Positions 51,163-61,073 are shown, counted from the first letter of the stretch. The stretch is DNA of 64,000 nt from an uncultured Spirochaetaceae bacterium (GCA_944389065.1 CALXKZ010000028.1:1-64000); one strand, 5' to 3'. The notes: generated by a model not told the origin, from the letters alone. Translations and numbers: made by a program.

Positions 51163-52689
51163 ATGGCAGATTCTGTCATTAGAATGGAAGGATTGACTAA
51201 AAGATTCCCTGGAGTCCTTGCTGTTGATAATGCGTCTTTATCAATTGATAGGGGAACTGTGCATGCAATAGTCGGCGGCAATGGTGCAGGAAAGTCTACT
51301 CTGATCAAGATGCTGTCGGGCTTTTATCCATATGGGGATTATGAAGGTGAGTTCTTCCTCGAAGGTGAACGATGTGAATTCAAGAATGTTCTAGATGCCG
51401 AGGCAAAGGGAATTGCTATGGTTCCCCAGGATCTGAACATGGTCAACGATATGAGTGTTGCTGATAATCTTTTCATAGCAAAGCAACCGATCAGAAATGG
51501 ATTTATCGATGATTTCAGGCTTTTATCGGAATCACAGAGGATAATTGATGATTTTGGTCTGAATGTCAGTCCGAAAACACGTGTGAAGGATATTGGAATT
51601 GCCCAGAAGCAGCTTATAGTGATCGCCAGGGCAATGCACAATAATGTGAAGGCTATTATCCTGGACGAGCCTACAGCTACTCTTTCAAATGATGAAAGCG
51701 AGCTTCTTTTCAGAAAAGTACGTGAAATGAGGGACAACGGGATAGCTGTGATCTATATTTCCCATCGTCTGGAAGAGGTGGCGGCTCTTTCTGATAAGAT
51801 AACTGTCATGCGCGATGGCTGCATCATAGAAACGGATGATGCGGGCAATATGGATGATCATCGCATCGTTTCTCTTATGGTCGGAAAGGATATTGATGAT
51901 TACTATCCTGCAAAGACCCATAAGCCGGGGAATGTTCTGATGTCCGTCAGGAATATCTCGGTATACAGCAAGAAAAATCCAGAGCAGAAGATAGTTGATG
52001 ATGTCTCTTTTGATCTCAAAGCAGGGGAGATCCTTGCAGTATATGGGCTTGTCGGATCAGGACGTACAGAGATGGTACAAGGTCTGACAGGATCCTGGGA
52101 GGGCAATGTCGAATATAGCTGCAGTATAGAAGGAAAGGAAATAGTAAACAGGAATTCCGCATCCTCACTCGATAACGGCATAGCTCTTCTTCCTGAGGAT
52201 AGGAAGCGTGAGGGCGTTATCGGAATACAGACGATTTCCACTAATATCTCTGCATCCTCGATGTCCCGTTTTTCCAGGTTCGGATTCATAAAAAGCTTCG
52301 AGGAAAGAAAGAATTCCGCAGAGCGTATGAAAGAGCTTTCAGTGAAAGCGAACAATATGGATGTTCTTGTGAATACTCTCAGCGGAGGTAATCAGCAGAA
52401 GGTTATTCTTTCCAGATTGATAACCACCCATAAGAAGATTTTCATTCTGGATGAAGCGACACAAGGAATCGATGTTGAGGCAAAAAGCCAGATCTATTCA
52501 ATTCTGGACAAGCTGGCATCTGAAGGTATCGCTATACTTTTCATTTCCTCTGATATCGCAGAGGTAATGGGAATCGCAGATCGCATCATGGTAATCAGGC
52601 AGGGGAAACTAGTATCCATTCTTGAGAATACTCCGGATCTGGATAAAGAGCGTGTCCTCTGGTTGGCAACAGTTGGAGGAGAAAAATGA
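51163..52689 (+). CDS. Ribose-type ABC transporter ATP-binding protein
   Basis: 508 residues, two ABC domains. Start at 51163, 8 nt after AAGGAGG; the ATG at 51157 is too close to it. Domain 1: Walker A GGNGAGKST, Walker B IILDEPTATL. Domain 2: GLVGSGRTE, signature LSGGNQQK, Walker B FILDEATQG. The second Walker B has Ala where Pro is usual. It energises import with the single permease downstream, with which it overlaps by 4 bp. Confidence 0.9.
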   Translation: MADSVIRMEGLTKRFPGVLAVDNASLSIDRGTVHAIVGGNGAGKSTLIKMLSGFYPYGDYEGEFFLEGERCEFKNVLDAEAKGIAMVPQDLNMVNDMSVADNLFIAKQPIRNGFIDDFRLLSESQRIIDDFGLNVSPKTRVKDIGIAQKQLIVIARAMHNNVKAIILDEPTATLSNDESELLFRKVREMRDNGIAVIYISHRLEEVAALSDKITVMRDGCIIETDDAGNMDDHRIVSLMVGKDIDDYYPAKTHKPGNVLMSVRNISVYSKKNPEQKIVDDVSFDLKAGEILAVYGLVGSGRTEMVQGLTGSWEGNVEYSCSIEGKEIVNRNSASSLDNGIALLPEDRKREGVIGIQTISTNISASSMSRFSRFGFIKSFEERKNSAERMKELSVKANNMDVLVNTLSGGNQQKVILSRLITTHKKIFILDEATQGIDVEAKSQIYSILDKLASEGIAILFISSDIAEVMGIADRIMVIRQGKLVSILENTPDLDKERVLWLATVGGEK

Positions 52690-53861
52690 GAGGGTTAACA
52701 GCAGACAGCACTCAGCTGAAGAAGATATGGAAGACAGTTGCGGTAATTGTCGCTCTGGTCGCAATGGTTATCGTGTTCAATGCAATGACCAACAATGTAT
52801 TCGCATCGATGAGGAATCTGACTTTGCTGATGAAGCAGGGCTCTGTTCTGATGATTGTCTCCTGCGGATTGATGCTCTTGCTTATTGAGAGGAATTTCGA
52901 TCTCAGCGGAGGTGCAGCTGTCTATTTTGTAAGTGTCTTTGTCTCGCAGCTTGTTGTGACATATGGCCTGAATATGTGGATGTCTATCGGCCTTGCGATT
53001 GTCTTTGGCCTTATTCTAGGATGTCTGAATGGCTTTTTCGTCGGATATATAGGAATACCGGCTTTCATCGGTACTCTTGCTTCCCAGCTTATGTTCAAAG
53101 GGCTTGGGTATACCTGGACTGATGCTGCGACAATCGGACCGATTCCATCGGAGTTCGCATGGCTCAGCGAGGGTTATCTCTCACCTATGCAGAGTGCTAT
53201 CATCCTTATCGGAGCAGCAGCTGTAGCCATAATCTATTCCATCCTCGACTACAGGAAGATGGAACTCTGGTATGGCGGTAAGAAGCGCCTGATAACAAGG
53301 TGTCTTCTGATTGTCATCCTGGCTTTGGCCCTGATCTGGGTCTTCACCGGATACTATGGAATCCCGATGTGTGTTTTCTTCGCTGCTGTCATGGTGCTGA
53401 TCACCAGCGTGATTGCGAATAAAACAGTGCTTGGCCGTCAGATTTATATCATAGGTGGCAATCCAGAGGCTGCTGCTGTTTCCGGTATCAGCATAAAGAA
53501 GCGCGTGTTCCAGTCATACCTCTTCATGGGACTTGTATATGGAGTTGCAGGTGTCGTCATCACAGCCCGTCTGGGTGGATCAACGGCCACTACCGGCAAC
53601 CAGCTGGAACTCGATGCTGTTGCTGCCGCCTGTATCGGTGGAACAAGCATGGCTGGAGGTGTCGGAAAGATTTCCGGCGTTGTTGTTGGTGTTCTTATTC
53701 TTTCATGTATTGATAATGTCATGTCTTTGATGAATGTCTCCTCGTATCTGCAGATGTTTGTAAAGGGACTTATTCTGCTTCTTGCAGTCTGCATGGATGT
53801 CTATTCGAACAAAACAAGATTCAAGTTCAGGAAGCCTAAAAAGCAGGAGGTTGCAAAATGA
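52686..53861 (+). CDS. Ribose-type ABC transporter permease
   Basis: 391 residues, RbsC/XylH family, about ten membrane segments. SCGLMLLLIERNFDLSGG replaces the usual GGIDLSVG loop, and IIGGNPEAAAVSGISIKK is the ATPase contact. It is longer than most RbsC proteins because of an insertion near residues 180-235 with two extra hydrophobic segments, as in XylH. A single permease, so a homodimer. It overlaps the M81 gene by 4 bp. Confidence 0.9.
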   Translation: MRGLTADSTQLKKIWKTVAVIVALVAMVIVFNAMTNNVFASMRNLTLLMKQGSVLMIVSCGLMLLLIERNFDLSGGAAVYFVSVFVSQLVVTYGLNMWMSIGLAIVFGLILGCLNGFFVGYIGIPAFIGTLASQLMFKGLGYTWTDAATIGPIPSEFAWLSEGYLSPMQSAIILIGAAAVAIIYSILDYRKMELWYGGKKRLITRCLLIVILALALIWVFTGYYGIPMCVFFAAVMVLITSVIANKTVLGRQIYIIGGNPEAAAVSGISIKKRVFQSYLFMGLVYGVAGVVITARLGGSTATTGNQLELDAVAAACIGGTSMAGGVGKISGVVVGVLILSCIDNVMSLMNVSSYLQMFVKGLILLLAVCMDVYSNKTRFKFRKPKKQEVAK

Positions 53862-55309
53862 AAATAGCAGTTGGTCTGTTTTATCTGGAATGTGATACAT
53901 TCAATTATGATCTTGTGACGGCAGATCAGTTCACTTATGTAGAAGGAAATCAGGTGCTTGATTATATCAATGTCGGTGATTATCTGAGGTCTGAGGGAAT
54001 TGAGATTGTTCCTACCATAATGGCATCAGCTCTTCCCGCAGGACGCCTCAGGAAAGCTGATTTCCTGTTCTTCGAGAACCGGATAATAGATATCCTTGAG
54101 AAGAACAGGGATGTTGATGGGGTATTCCTGCACCTTCATGGCTCAATGGAGGTTGAGGGAATCGGATCGGGAGATCTGCATCTTCTTAAAGCCATCCGCC
54201 ATGTCCTTGGATTTGATATCCCTGTCGGAATTGTCCTTGATGCACATGCGAACAATGACCCAAGTATCGCTGAATATGCGAATATCATCAGAGGGTATCA
54301 TACAATACCGCATATCGATCAGCCTGAAGCTGAGCTGGAAATCGTGAAGGATGTGGTGGAGCTTGCAAGAGAGGGGGAGAATGTGACTCCATGCATCAGC
54401 ATCATCCCTGCAATCGTATCAGGTGAGAAGGGGCTGACATCCACATATCCTCTGAAGGATCTGATGCAGATCGTGAATGAGTATGAGGCAATGGATGAGA
54501 TAATGAGCGCAAGCATCTTCATGGGTGAGCCATGGGGCGATAGTCCTAATTCCCATATGTCTGTTGTTGTCGTACCTTCACGGCAGAAGTATTCCGCATT
54601 TGCGAGAAAAGCATGCAATGACCTATGGAAAAAGGTCTTTGCCCATGTCAGGGACTTTTCATTCGAAGTGCCGGTGCTGAAGCCTGATGAGGTAATAAAG
54701 CAGGCAGTGGACAAGGATGTCAGACCTGTCTTCATATCCGATGCCGGTGATAATACGACAGGCGGAGCTATGGGACATGGAACGGAGATGCTGCGCAGTA
54801 TTCTGGCCTCTGATCTGAAAGGAAAGAAAGTACTTATCACACCTATTCTCGACCCTGTAGCATTTGAAACATGCTATAAGCTCAATGATGGTGATTATGT
54901 TGAGCTTTCTGTCGGTACCGATAGGGATGAGATGTCCAAGGCTGTGAAAATTAAGGGTAGGATAAAGTCCCATGGAGAGCTGCTTGGGTATCTGAACTGT
55001 CTGGACGTCGCGACAGGATACTGTGTCACTCTTGAACTATCAGAGAATATCGATCTGATGCTGTCAGGCATTCCTACATCACTGATAACATACAATCATT
55101 TTGTCAGGGCAAATGTGCGTATGGAGGATTATGACATAATCATACTCAAGCAAGGATATCTGTTCGCCCAGCTCCGGCCGTATGCGAAAGCTGCATTCAT
55201 GGCATTGTCCAAAGGCGCTACATATCTGATGGTTGAGGATCTTGAGTACAAACGTCTTGCACGCCCGATCTATCCATTTGATCCGGTTGTCTTCCCTGAA
55301 AAGGAATGA
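53858..55309 (+). CDS. M81-family metallopeptidase-like hydrolase (MlrC-like)
   Basis: 483 residues, full length for the family. The conserved N-terminal domain has FYLECDTFNY, HLHGSMEVEGIGSGD, DAHANND and the H in GYHTIPHIDQ as candidate zinc ligands; the C-terminal MlrC domain has SDAGDNTTGGAMGHGTEML. The named member, MlrC, degrades linearised microcystin, but most relatives are of unknown substrate and sit with ABC importers, as here. ATGA overlap with the permease implies it acts on the imported compound in the cytosol. Confidence 0.86.
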   Translation: MKIAVGLFYLECDTFNYDLVTADQFTYVEGNQVLDYINVGDYLRSEGIEIVPTIMASALPAGRLRKADFLFFENRIIDILEKNRDVDGVFLHLHGSMEVEGIGSGDLHLLKAIRHVLGFDIPVGIVLDAHANNDPSIAEYANIIRGYHTIPHIDQPEAELEIVKDVVELAREGENVTPCISIIPAIVSGEKGLTSTYPLKDLMQIVNEYEAMDEIMSASIFMGEPWGDSPNSHMSVVVVPSRQKYSAFARKACNDLWKKVFAHVRDFSFEVPVLKPDEVIKQAVDKDVRPVFISDAGDNTTGGAMGHGTEMLRSILASDLKGKKVLITPILDPVAFETCYKLNDGDYVELSVGTDRDEMSKAVKIKGRIKSHGELLGYLNCLDVATGYCVTLELSENIDLMLSGIPTSLITYNHFVRANVRMEDYDIIILKQGYLFAQLRPYAKAAFMALSKGATYLMVEDLEYKRLARPIYPFDPVVFPEKE

Positions 55310-55333
55310 TCCGCTCCATAATCTCTTAACTGG

Positions 55334-55373
55334 AATTGCGGCCTCTGCAGGAAAGCTCAGGCCGCGATTCTTT
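55334..55373 (+). terminator. Terminator after the M81 gene
   Basis: AATTGCGGCCT (55334-55344) pairs with AGGCCGCGATT (55359-55369) with one G.U, followed by CTTTT. It separates the ABC-M81 operon from the alcohol dehydrogenase gene, possibly leaky. Confidence 0.65.
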
Positions 55374-55457
55374 TCCACACCGGACTGATCATCTCCGATT
55401 GCTACTGTTCACTTCTTCTGGATTTCCTATTATCCTTACTATTATCTGGAGGAAATC

Positions 55458-56606
55458 ATGGCAAACAGAATAATGCTCAATGAGACTTCCTATCATGGAA
55501 GCGGAGCTATAAAGGAAATCGCTAATGAGATCAAGGCAAGAGGCTTTGCGAAGGCTTTCGTGTGCTCTGATCCCGATCTCGTGAAGTTCGGTGTGACAAA
55601 GAAGGTTACTGATGTCCTTGATAGTGCATCGATACCGTATACGCTTTATTCGGACATAAAGGCGAACCCTACAATTGAGAATGTCCAGAATGGAGTTAAG
55701 GCTTTCAAGGAGTCCGGAGCTCAGTGCATTGTAGCTATCGGCGGTGGAAGCAGCATGGATACGGCGAAGGCAATCGGCATAATCATCGCCAATCCTGAGT
55801 TCGAGGATGTGAGAAGCCTTGAGGGTACTGCACCTACAAAGAATCCATGCACACCTATCATCGCAGTCCCGACGACAGCAGGAACAGCTGCAGAGGTTAC
55901 AATCAATTACGTGATCACAGATGTTGAAAGAAAGAGGAAATTCGTCTGTGTCGATCCGCATGACATGCCAGTTGTCGCAGTCGTAGACCCTGATATGATG
56001 GCTACAATGCCGAAGGGACTTACAGCTTCAACAGGAATGGACGCTCTGACACATGCTATCGAGGGCTACACGACAAAGGGAGCGTGGGAGATGACGGATA
56101 TGTTCCATCTCAAGGCTATCGAGATCATTTCAAGAAGCCTCCGCGATGCAGTTGCTGGAAAGAGCGAAGGCAGAACGGATATGGCTCTTGGACAGTATAT
56201 AGCTGGAATGGGATTCTCGAACGTTGGCCTCGGTATTGCCCATTCGATGGCTCATACTCTCGGTGCTGTATATGATACACCCCATGGAGTAGCATGTGCG
56301 ATGATGCTTCCTATCGTCATGGAGTACAACGCAGACTCGACAGGGGAGAAGTACAGAGAGATTGCAAAGGCTATGGGTGTCAAGGATGTGGATTCCATGT
56401 CCCAGAGCGAGTATCGCAAAGCCGCAATCGATGCTGTCAGACAGCTTTCTGTCGATGTAGGCATTCCTACTAAGCTTGAGGCTGTCAAGGAAGAGGATCT
56501 TCAGTTCCTTGCAGAGAGCGCTGCTGCAGATGCATGTGCTCCTGGCAATCCGAAGGATGCTTCAGTTGAGGATTTCAAGACTCTTTTCAGAAAGATAATG
56601 AAATAA
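55458..56606 (+). CDS. Iron-containing alcohol dehydrogenase
   Basis: 382 residues, group III ADH. NAD-binding GGGSSMDTAKA at about residues 97-107, and metal ligands in DALTHAIEGY and HSMAHTLGAVYDTPHG. It reduces an aldehyde or oxidises an alcohol in the cytosol; lactaldehyde or butanol-type substrates are typical. TGGAGGAAATC precedes the ATG. It follows the M81 gene by 149 bp with a terminator between, so coregulation is uncertain. Confidence 0.9.
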   Translation: MANRIMLNETSYHGSGAIKEIANEIKARGFAKAFVCSDPDLVKFGVTKKVTDVLDSASIPYTLYSDIKANPTIENVQNGVKAFKESGAQCIVAIGGGSSMDTAKAIGIIIANPEFEDVRSLEGTAPTKNPCTPIIAVPTTAGTAAEVTINYVITDVERKRKFVCVDPHDMPVVAVVDPDMMATMPKGLTASTGMDALTHAIEGYTTKGAWEMTDMFHLKAIEIISRSLRDAVAGKSEGRTDMALGQYIAGMGFSNVGLGIAHSMAHTLGAVYDTPHGVACAMMLPIVMEYNADSTGEKYREIAKAMGVKDVDSMSQSEYRKAAIDAVRQLSVDVGIPTKLEAVKEEDLQFLAESAAADACAPGNPKDASVEDFKTLFRKIMK

Positions 56607-56654
56607 GTAGAATGCGCAGGGTCGAAAGCTCTGCGCTAATATTTTACCATTTGT

Positions 56655-56683
56655 TTGTTATAATAATAACATTATGTTATAAT
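56655..56683 (+). promoter_or_regulatory. dap-lysA operon promoter
   Basis: TTGTTA (56655-56660), 17 bp, TATAAT (56678-56683) in a strongly AT-rich patch. The start is near 56690, 30 nt before the dapB ATG. Confidence 0.6.
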
Positions 56684-56719
56684 ATAGACATAAATGTTAT
56701 ATTCTGCTATATTCTGACC

Positions 56720-57457
56720 ATGAAAATCGCATTGGTCGGATATGGACGTATGGGAAAGATGGTTCACTCGCTTATAAATGAGGCTGGTGAACATGAGGTA
56801 GCACTTATAGTTGATCCACTTGGGAACGTGGGGAAGCTTGAATCATCCATGCTTGCTGGAATCGACGTTGCTGTTGATTTCTCTTCTTCTGAAGCTGTTC
56901 CTGAGAACATCAGGTGCTATGCTGCAGCCGGGTGCCCTGCTGTGATCGGAACCACAGGCTGGGATCATTCCCTGCTGGATGGAGCTGAAGGTGATGTGAG
57001 GATCATCCATTCCGGGAATTTCTCCATAGGGGTTCTGGTTTTTCTTCGCATTGTTTCCGGAGCTTCAAAGCTTATCGATGCATTTGATCAGTATGATGCA
57101 GCTGTTGTGGAGACCCACCACAGCGCCAAAGCCGATCATCCATCAGGAACAGCCTTGATGATAGCATCGAATATAATCGGGAATCTTGGCCGCAAGAAGC
57201 AGATAGGTATAGGATGCCCTGATGGACGGATTGCAGATGATGTTCTTGAGATCTCATCTGTCCGTGTCGGTTCTGCTCCAGGAACTCATACCGTTATTTT
57301 CGACAGTGATGCCGATACGATTGAGCTTAAGCATACTGCAAGATCCAGATCTGGCTTTGCGGCAGGGGCGATAAAGGCGGCAGAGTGGATTATAGGACAG
57401 GAGAATGGCATCTATACAATGGATGATTTCATGGCAGATATTCTAGGAGGGAGATGA
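56720..57457 (+). CDS. dapB: 4-hydroxy-tetrahydrodipicolinate reductase
   Basis: 245 residues from the ATG at 56720; the upstream extension crosses the promoter and is rejected. Nucleotide loop VGYGRMGKMV, substrate site ETHHSAKADHPSGTA with the catalytic His and Lys. It reduces the DapA product using NAD(P)H. No clear ribosome site precedes it. First gene of a lysine/diaminopimelate operon. Confidence 0.92.
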   Translation: MKIALVGYGRMGKMVHSLINEAGEHEVALIVDPLGNVGKLESSMLAGIDVAVDFSSSEAVPENIRCYAAAGCPAVIGTTGWDHSLLDGAEGDVRIIHSGNFSIGVLVFLRIVSGASKLIDAFDQYDAAVVETHHSAKADHPSGTALMIASNIIGNLGRKKQIGIGCPDGRIADDVLEISSVRVGSAPGTHTVIFDSDADTIELKHTARSRSGFAAGAIKAAEWIIGQENGIYTMDDFMADILGGR

Positions 57458-58362
57458 TTATGGAATACAGGGGAGTATATACAGCACTTATAACGCCATT
57501 CATGGAAATCGGCAATGTGGATTACCATGCATTGGAAAGGATTATAGAATTCCAGATAGAGAGCGGAATCGATGGCCTTGTTCCATGCGGAACAACTGGA
57601 GAGAGCCCGACTCTTTCCCATGAAGAGCATGACAGAGTCATCTCAAAGACTGTGCAGTATGCATCTGGACGTGTTCCAGTCATCGCCGGAACTGGATCGA
57701 ATGCAACATCCGAGGCAATACGCCTTTCGCAGCATGCGGAGGATGCAGGAGTGGATGCTGTTCTTCTTGTCAATCCATATTACAACAAGCCGACGCAGAA
57801 AGGTCTCTATCTGCATTTCAAGGCTATTGCATCATCTGTCCATCTTCCATGCATACTATACAATATCAAAGGAAGAACAGGGATAAACCTTGAGACAGAG
57901 ACTTTAAGGAGGCTTGAGGAAGAATGCCCGAATATCGTGGCTGTGAAGGAAGCATCCGGAGATCTGGCGCAGATGGAGGATGTAATCCGGACGAAGAAGG
58001 AGGGCTTCTCGGTCCTTTCCGGTGATGATAACCTTGCGCTTGATCTCATAAGGCGCGGTGGCGATGGCGTTATATCCGTTGCGTCGAACTTGTTCCCGCT
58101 TCAGATGGTAAGAATGGTGCACTCAGCACTCGGTGGGGATTTCGCAGAGGCCGAAAAGCTCAACAGCTGGTTTGCTCCTTTCTTCAAAGCATGCTTCTGT
58201 GAGACGAATCCTATACCTATCAAGACAGCTATGGCCCATCTGGGACTCTGTTCCTCGATTTTCCGGCTCCCGTTATGCGAGATGGAGAGCCAGGAGAAGA
58301 AGAGTGATCTCTTTAGGATAGTAGATGGAATGCAGGCGGATGTGAAGGAGGGCAGAGTCTGA
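57454..58362 (+). CDS. dapA: 4-hydroxy-tetrahydrodipicolinate synthase
   Basis: 302 residues, TIM barrel lyase. GTTGESPTLSHEEH is the pyruvate-binding motif, YYNKPTQKGLY holds the catalytic Tyr, and the Schiff-base Lys lies in VAVKEASGD. It condenses pyruvate with aspartate semialdehyde. It overlaps dapB by 4 bp and dapL by 1 bp. Confidence 0.94.
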   Translation: MIMEYRGVYTALITPFMEIGNVDYHALERIIEFQIESGIDGLVPCGTTGESPTLSHEEHDRVISKTVQYASGRVPVIAGTGSNATSEAIRLSQHAEDAGVDAVLLVNPYYNKPTQKGLYLHFKAIASSVHLPCILYNIKGRTGINLETETLRRLEEECPNIVAVKEASGDLAQMEDVIRTKKEGFSVLSGDDNLALDLIRRGGDGVISVASNLFPLQMVRMVHSALGGDFAEAEKLNSWFAPFFKACFCETNPIPIKTAMAHLGLCSSIFRLPLCEMESQEKKSDLFRIVDGMQADVKEGRV

Positions 58363-59585
58363 TGGCAAGATGCAGTGAATATTTCATGAGATTATCCAGC
58401 GGGTATCTTTTCCCTGAGGTTGCAAGACGCACGAAGGCATGGCAGGAGAGGAATCCTGATCGATCGGTTCTCAGGCTTGGAATCGGAAATACGACAGAGG
58501 CGCTTCCTCCCTCTATCATTGCCGCAATGCACCATAAACTCGATCTTCTTTCAGATAGGGCAACATATACAGGCTATGGAGATGAGCAAGGTGATGTGCC
58601 TCTTAGAGAAGCTATCTGCCGCCGCTATAGTGAGCTTGGTATTGCTATCGGTATGAATGAGGTCTTTGTATCTGATGGCGCCAAAAGCGATGCTGCGAAT
58701 ATCCAGTCAATATTCAGCACTGACAGCATAATCGCAGTTCAGGATCCTTCATATCCTGTATATGTCGATTCGAATGTCGCATCAGGGCATACGGGCTTAT
58801 ACAATGCAGACGCTGCGGGATACAGCGGCATAGTATATATGCCAGCATATGCTGATTCGCATTTCGTTGCATCACCGCCAGAGGAGCATGCTGATCTTAT
58901 ATACCTTTGCTTCCCGAACAACCCTACTGGCGCAGTTGCGACTAAGGAGCAGCTCAGACAGTTTGTGGATTATGCGCTTAGGCACCATTCCGTGATCATA
59001 TTCGATGCAGCATATTCGGATTACATAAGAACGCCTGATATTCCTCATTCCATATATGAAATCGAGGGTGCAGAGCGCTGTGCGATAGAGCTCAATTCAT
59101 TCTCAAAGTATGCTGGATTCACAGGCGTAAGACTTGGTTGGAGCATTGTTCCGGAAGCCCTCGAAGCAGAAGATGCGCCCAGAGGCACTCTCAACAGACT
59201 CTGGAACAGAAGGCAGTGCACATTCTTCAACGGCGCTTCCTGTATCGCACAAGCAGGTGGCATAGCAGCGCTTTCCCCTGAAGGCAGGAAAGAGTGCGAT
59301 GAGCTTGTCAGCTATTATCTTGGAAATGCCCGCATCATCAAGGAAGGGCTTGAGAGAAAGGGGCTTACATGCTTTGGTGGAGTTGATAGCCCCTATGTAT
59401 GGGCAGCCTGCCCTGATAATCTCTCAAGCTGGGAGTTCTTCGATCTTCTTCTTGATAAAGCTTCTGTCGTTGTCACTCCTGGCTCAGGATTCGGATCTGC
59501 AGGAGAGGGCTATGTCCGTGTCTCTGCATACGGCCATAGAGAGGATGTGGTGAAAGCTGTGAAGAGCATCGAGGAGAATATATGA
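58362..59585 (+). CDS. dapL: LL-diaminopimelate aminotransferase
   Basis: 407 residues, class I/II PLP enzyme. LRLGIGNTTEALP, TYTGYGDEQGD and CFPNNPTGAV are DapL features, and the PLP Lys is in NSFSKYAGFTGVRLGW. It converts tetrahydrodipicolinate directly to LL-DAP with glutamate, bypassing the acylated (DapD/C/E) route. This links lysine synthesis to the glutamate supply. It overlaps lysA by 4 bp. Confidence 0.92.
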   Translation: MARCSEYFMRLSSGYLFPEVARRTKAWQERNPDRSVLRLGIGNTTEALPPSIIAAMHHKLDLLSDRATYTGYGDEQGDVPLREAICRRYSELGIAIGMNEVFVSDGAKSDAANIQSIFSTDSIIAVQDPSYPVYVDSNVASGHTGLYNADAAGYSGIVYMPAYADSHFVASPPEEHADLIYLCFPNNPTGAVATKEQLRQFVDYALRHHSVIIFDAAYSDYIRTPDIPHSIYEIEGAERCAIELNSFSKYAGFTGVRLGWSIVPEALEAEDAPRGTLNRLWNRRQCTFFNGASCIAQAGGIAALSPEGRKECDELVSYYLGNARIIKEGLERKGLTCFGGVDSPYVWAACPDNLSSWEFFDLLLDKASVVVTPGSGFGSAGEGYVRVSAYGHREDVVKAVKSIEENI

Positions 59586-60832
59586 GCGTAAAATCATTTC
59601 CGATATCCGATGAGGCCATAAATGCATTTGCTGAGAAGGTGGGAACTCCTTTCCATATCTATGACGAAAGCAGGATCATTGAAACTGCAGAACGGATAAA
59701 GAAGGCATTCTCATGGAATGATGGATTCACCAATTACTTTGCGGTGAAGGCATTGCCCAATGTGAATATCGTGAGAATGCTGGGATCTCTCGGTTTCGGG
59801 GCAGACTGCTCATCGCTTCCTGAGCTTATCATCGCAGAGAAAGCAGGCATAACCGGAGAGCGGATAATGTTCTCTTCCAATGATACTCCGGATGAGGAAT
59901 TCAGAAAGGCATATGAGCTTGGGGCAATCATCAATCTCGATGATATTACGCATATAGATGCCGCCGAGAGAGCAATCGGTGCTTTCCCGGAAATCATTTC
60001 ATTCCGGTATAATCCCGGGCCTGAGCGTACAGGCAATGCAATCATAGGAAATCCGGTAGAAGCGAAATATGGCGTTACACACTCCCAGATTGCTGACTGC
60101 TACAGGCTTGCGGCGGAAAAGGGTGCCAGACGCTTTGTCCTCCATACGATGGTTGCATCAAATGAGCTTGATGGGTCATATATCGTCGAGACTGCAAGAA
60201 TGCTTTTCTCCCTTGTACGTGAGATACGTGAAAAAACGGGAATCATGATTGAGCGCGTCGATCTCGGAGGCGGGGTAGGGATACCATATAGGCCGGAGGA
60301 CAATGAAGTAAGCTTTGAGCAGCTGGGAGCAGAGATACATAAGCTTTATGATGAGATGATCGATTACCCTCTTGCTGTCTCTTTCGAGATGGGCCGTGCT
60401 GTCACGGGACCTTCGGGATATCTTGTATCGCGTGTCCGCCATGTCTGCCATAAATACAAGGATTATGCCGGTCTTGATGCAACGATGGCTGATCTCATGC
60501 GCCCTGCAATGTATGGAGCCTATCATCATATCACAGTGCCTGGAAAAGAGGATCTTCCCCATGATCATATGTATGATGTGACCGGATCGCTTTGTGAGAA
60601 TAATGATAAGTTCGCAATCGACAGAATGCTTCCCGAGCTCAGATGCGGGGATCTTGTGATCATCCATGATACAGGTGCCCACGGACACTCGATGGGGTTC
60701 AATTACAATGGCAAGCTCCGGCATGCTGAATATCTTCTAAGAAAGGATGGGAGCATCGTTAGAATCAGAAGGGCGGAGACTGTTGACGATTATCTCAGGA
60801 CGCAGCTCGATGAGCCAGAGGCAGTGATCTGA
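59582..60832 (+). CDS. lysA: Diaminopimelate decarboxylase
   Basis: 416 residues, alanine-racemase-like barrel. The PLP Lys is at residue 56 (FAVKALPN); DLGGGVGIPY binds phosphate, and GAHGHSMGFNYNG is near the C-terminal active site. It decarboxylates meso-DAP to lysine. The epimerase dapF, aspartokinase and asd are not in the window. Related carboxynorspermidine decarboxylases exist, but operon context supports LysA. Confidence 0.88.
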   Translation: MSVKSFPISDEAINAFAEKVGTPFHIYDESRIIETAERIKKAFSWNDGFTNYFAVKALPNVNIVRMLGSLGFGADCSSLPELIIAEKAGITGERIMFSSNDTPDEEFRKAYELGAIINLDDITHIDAAERAIGAFPEIISFRYNPGPERTGNAIIGNPVEAKYGVTHSQIADCYRLAAEKGARRFVLHTMVASNELDGSYIVETARMLFSLVREIREKTGIMIERVDLGGGVGIPYRPEDNEVSFEQLGAEIHKLYDEMIDYPLAVSFEMGRAVTGPSGYLVSRVRHVCHKYKDYAGLDATMADLMRPAMYGAYHHITVPGKEDLPHDHMYDVTGSLCENNDKFAIDRMLPELRCGDLVIIHDTGAHGHSMGFNYNGKLRHAEYLLRKDGSIVRIRRAETVDDYLRTQLDEPEAVI

Positions 60833-60860
60833 TTTCCATTGCCTGTGGTATCATGATGGC

Positions 60861-61070
60861 ATGGAAAAAAGAGAATATATCTGCCCGAAGTGCGGATGCA
60901 GGAGATTTGAGAGCGATATAATCCAGACTGCAGGTGGCAATTTCGCGAAGGTCTTCGATATACAGAACAAGCGCTTTACGGCAATCTCATGCTGTCAGTG
61001 CGGTTATACCGAGTTCTATAAGGAGCAGTCCTCCGCAGGATGGAATATCATAGATTTTCTTATGAGGTGA
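60861..61070 (+). CDS. Zinc-ribbon protein (DUF2082-like)
   Basis: 69 residues. Two CxxC pairs, CPKCGC near residue 9 and CCQCGY near residue 44, form one zinc ribbon around a short beta hairpin (FAKVFDIQNKRFTAIS). This matches small nucleic-acid-binding zinc ribbons of the DUF2082 type. Function unknown. It is 3 bp before the nitroreductase gene and probably cotranscribed. Confidence 0.8.
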   Translation: MEKREYICPKCGCRRFESDIIQTAGGNFAKVFDIQNKRFTAISCCQCGYTEFYKEQSSAGWNIIDFLMR

Positions 61071-61073
61071 TAT

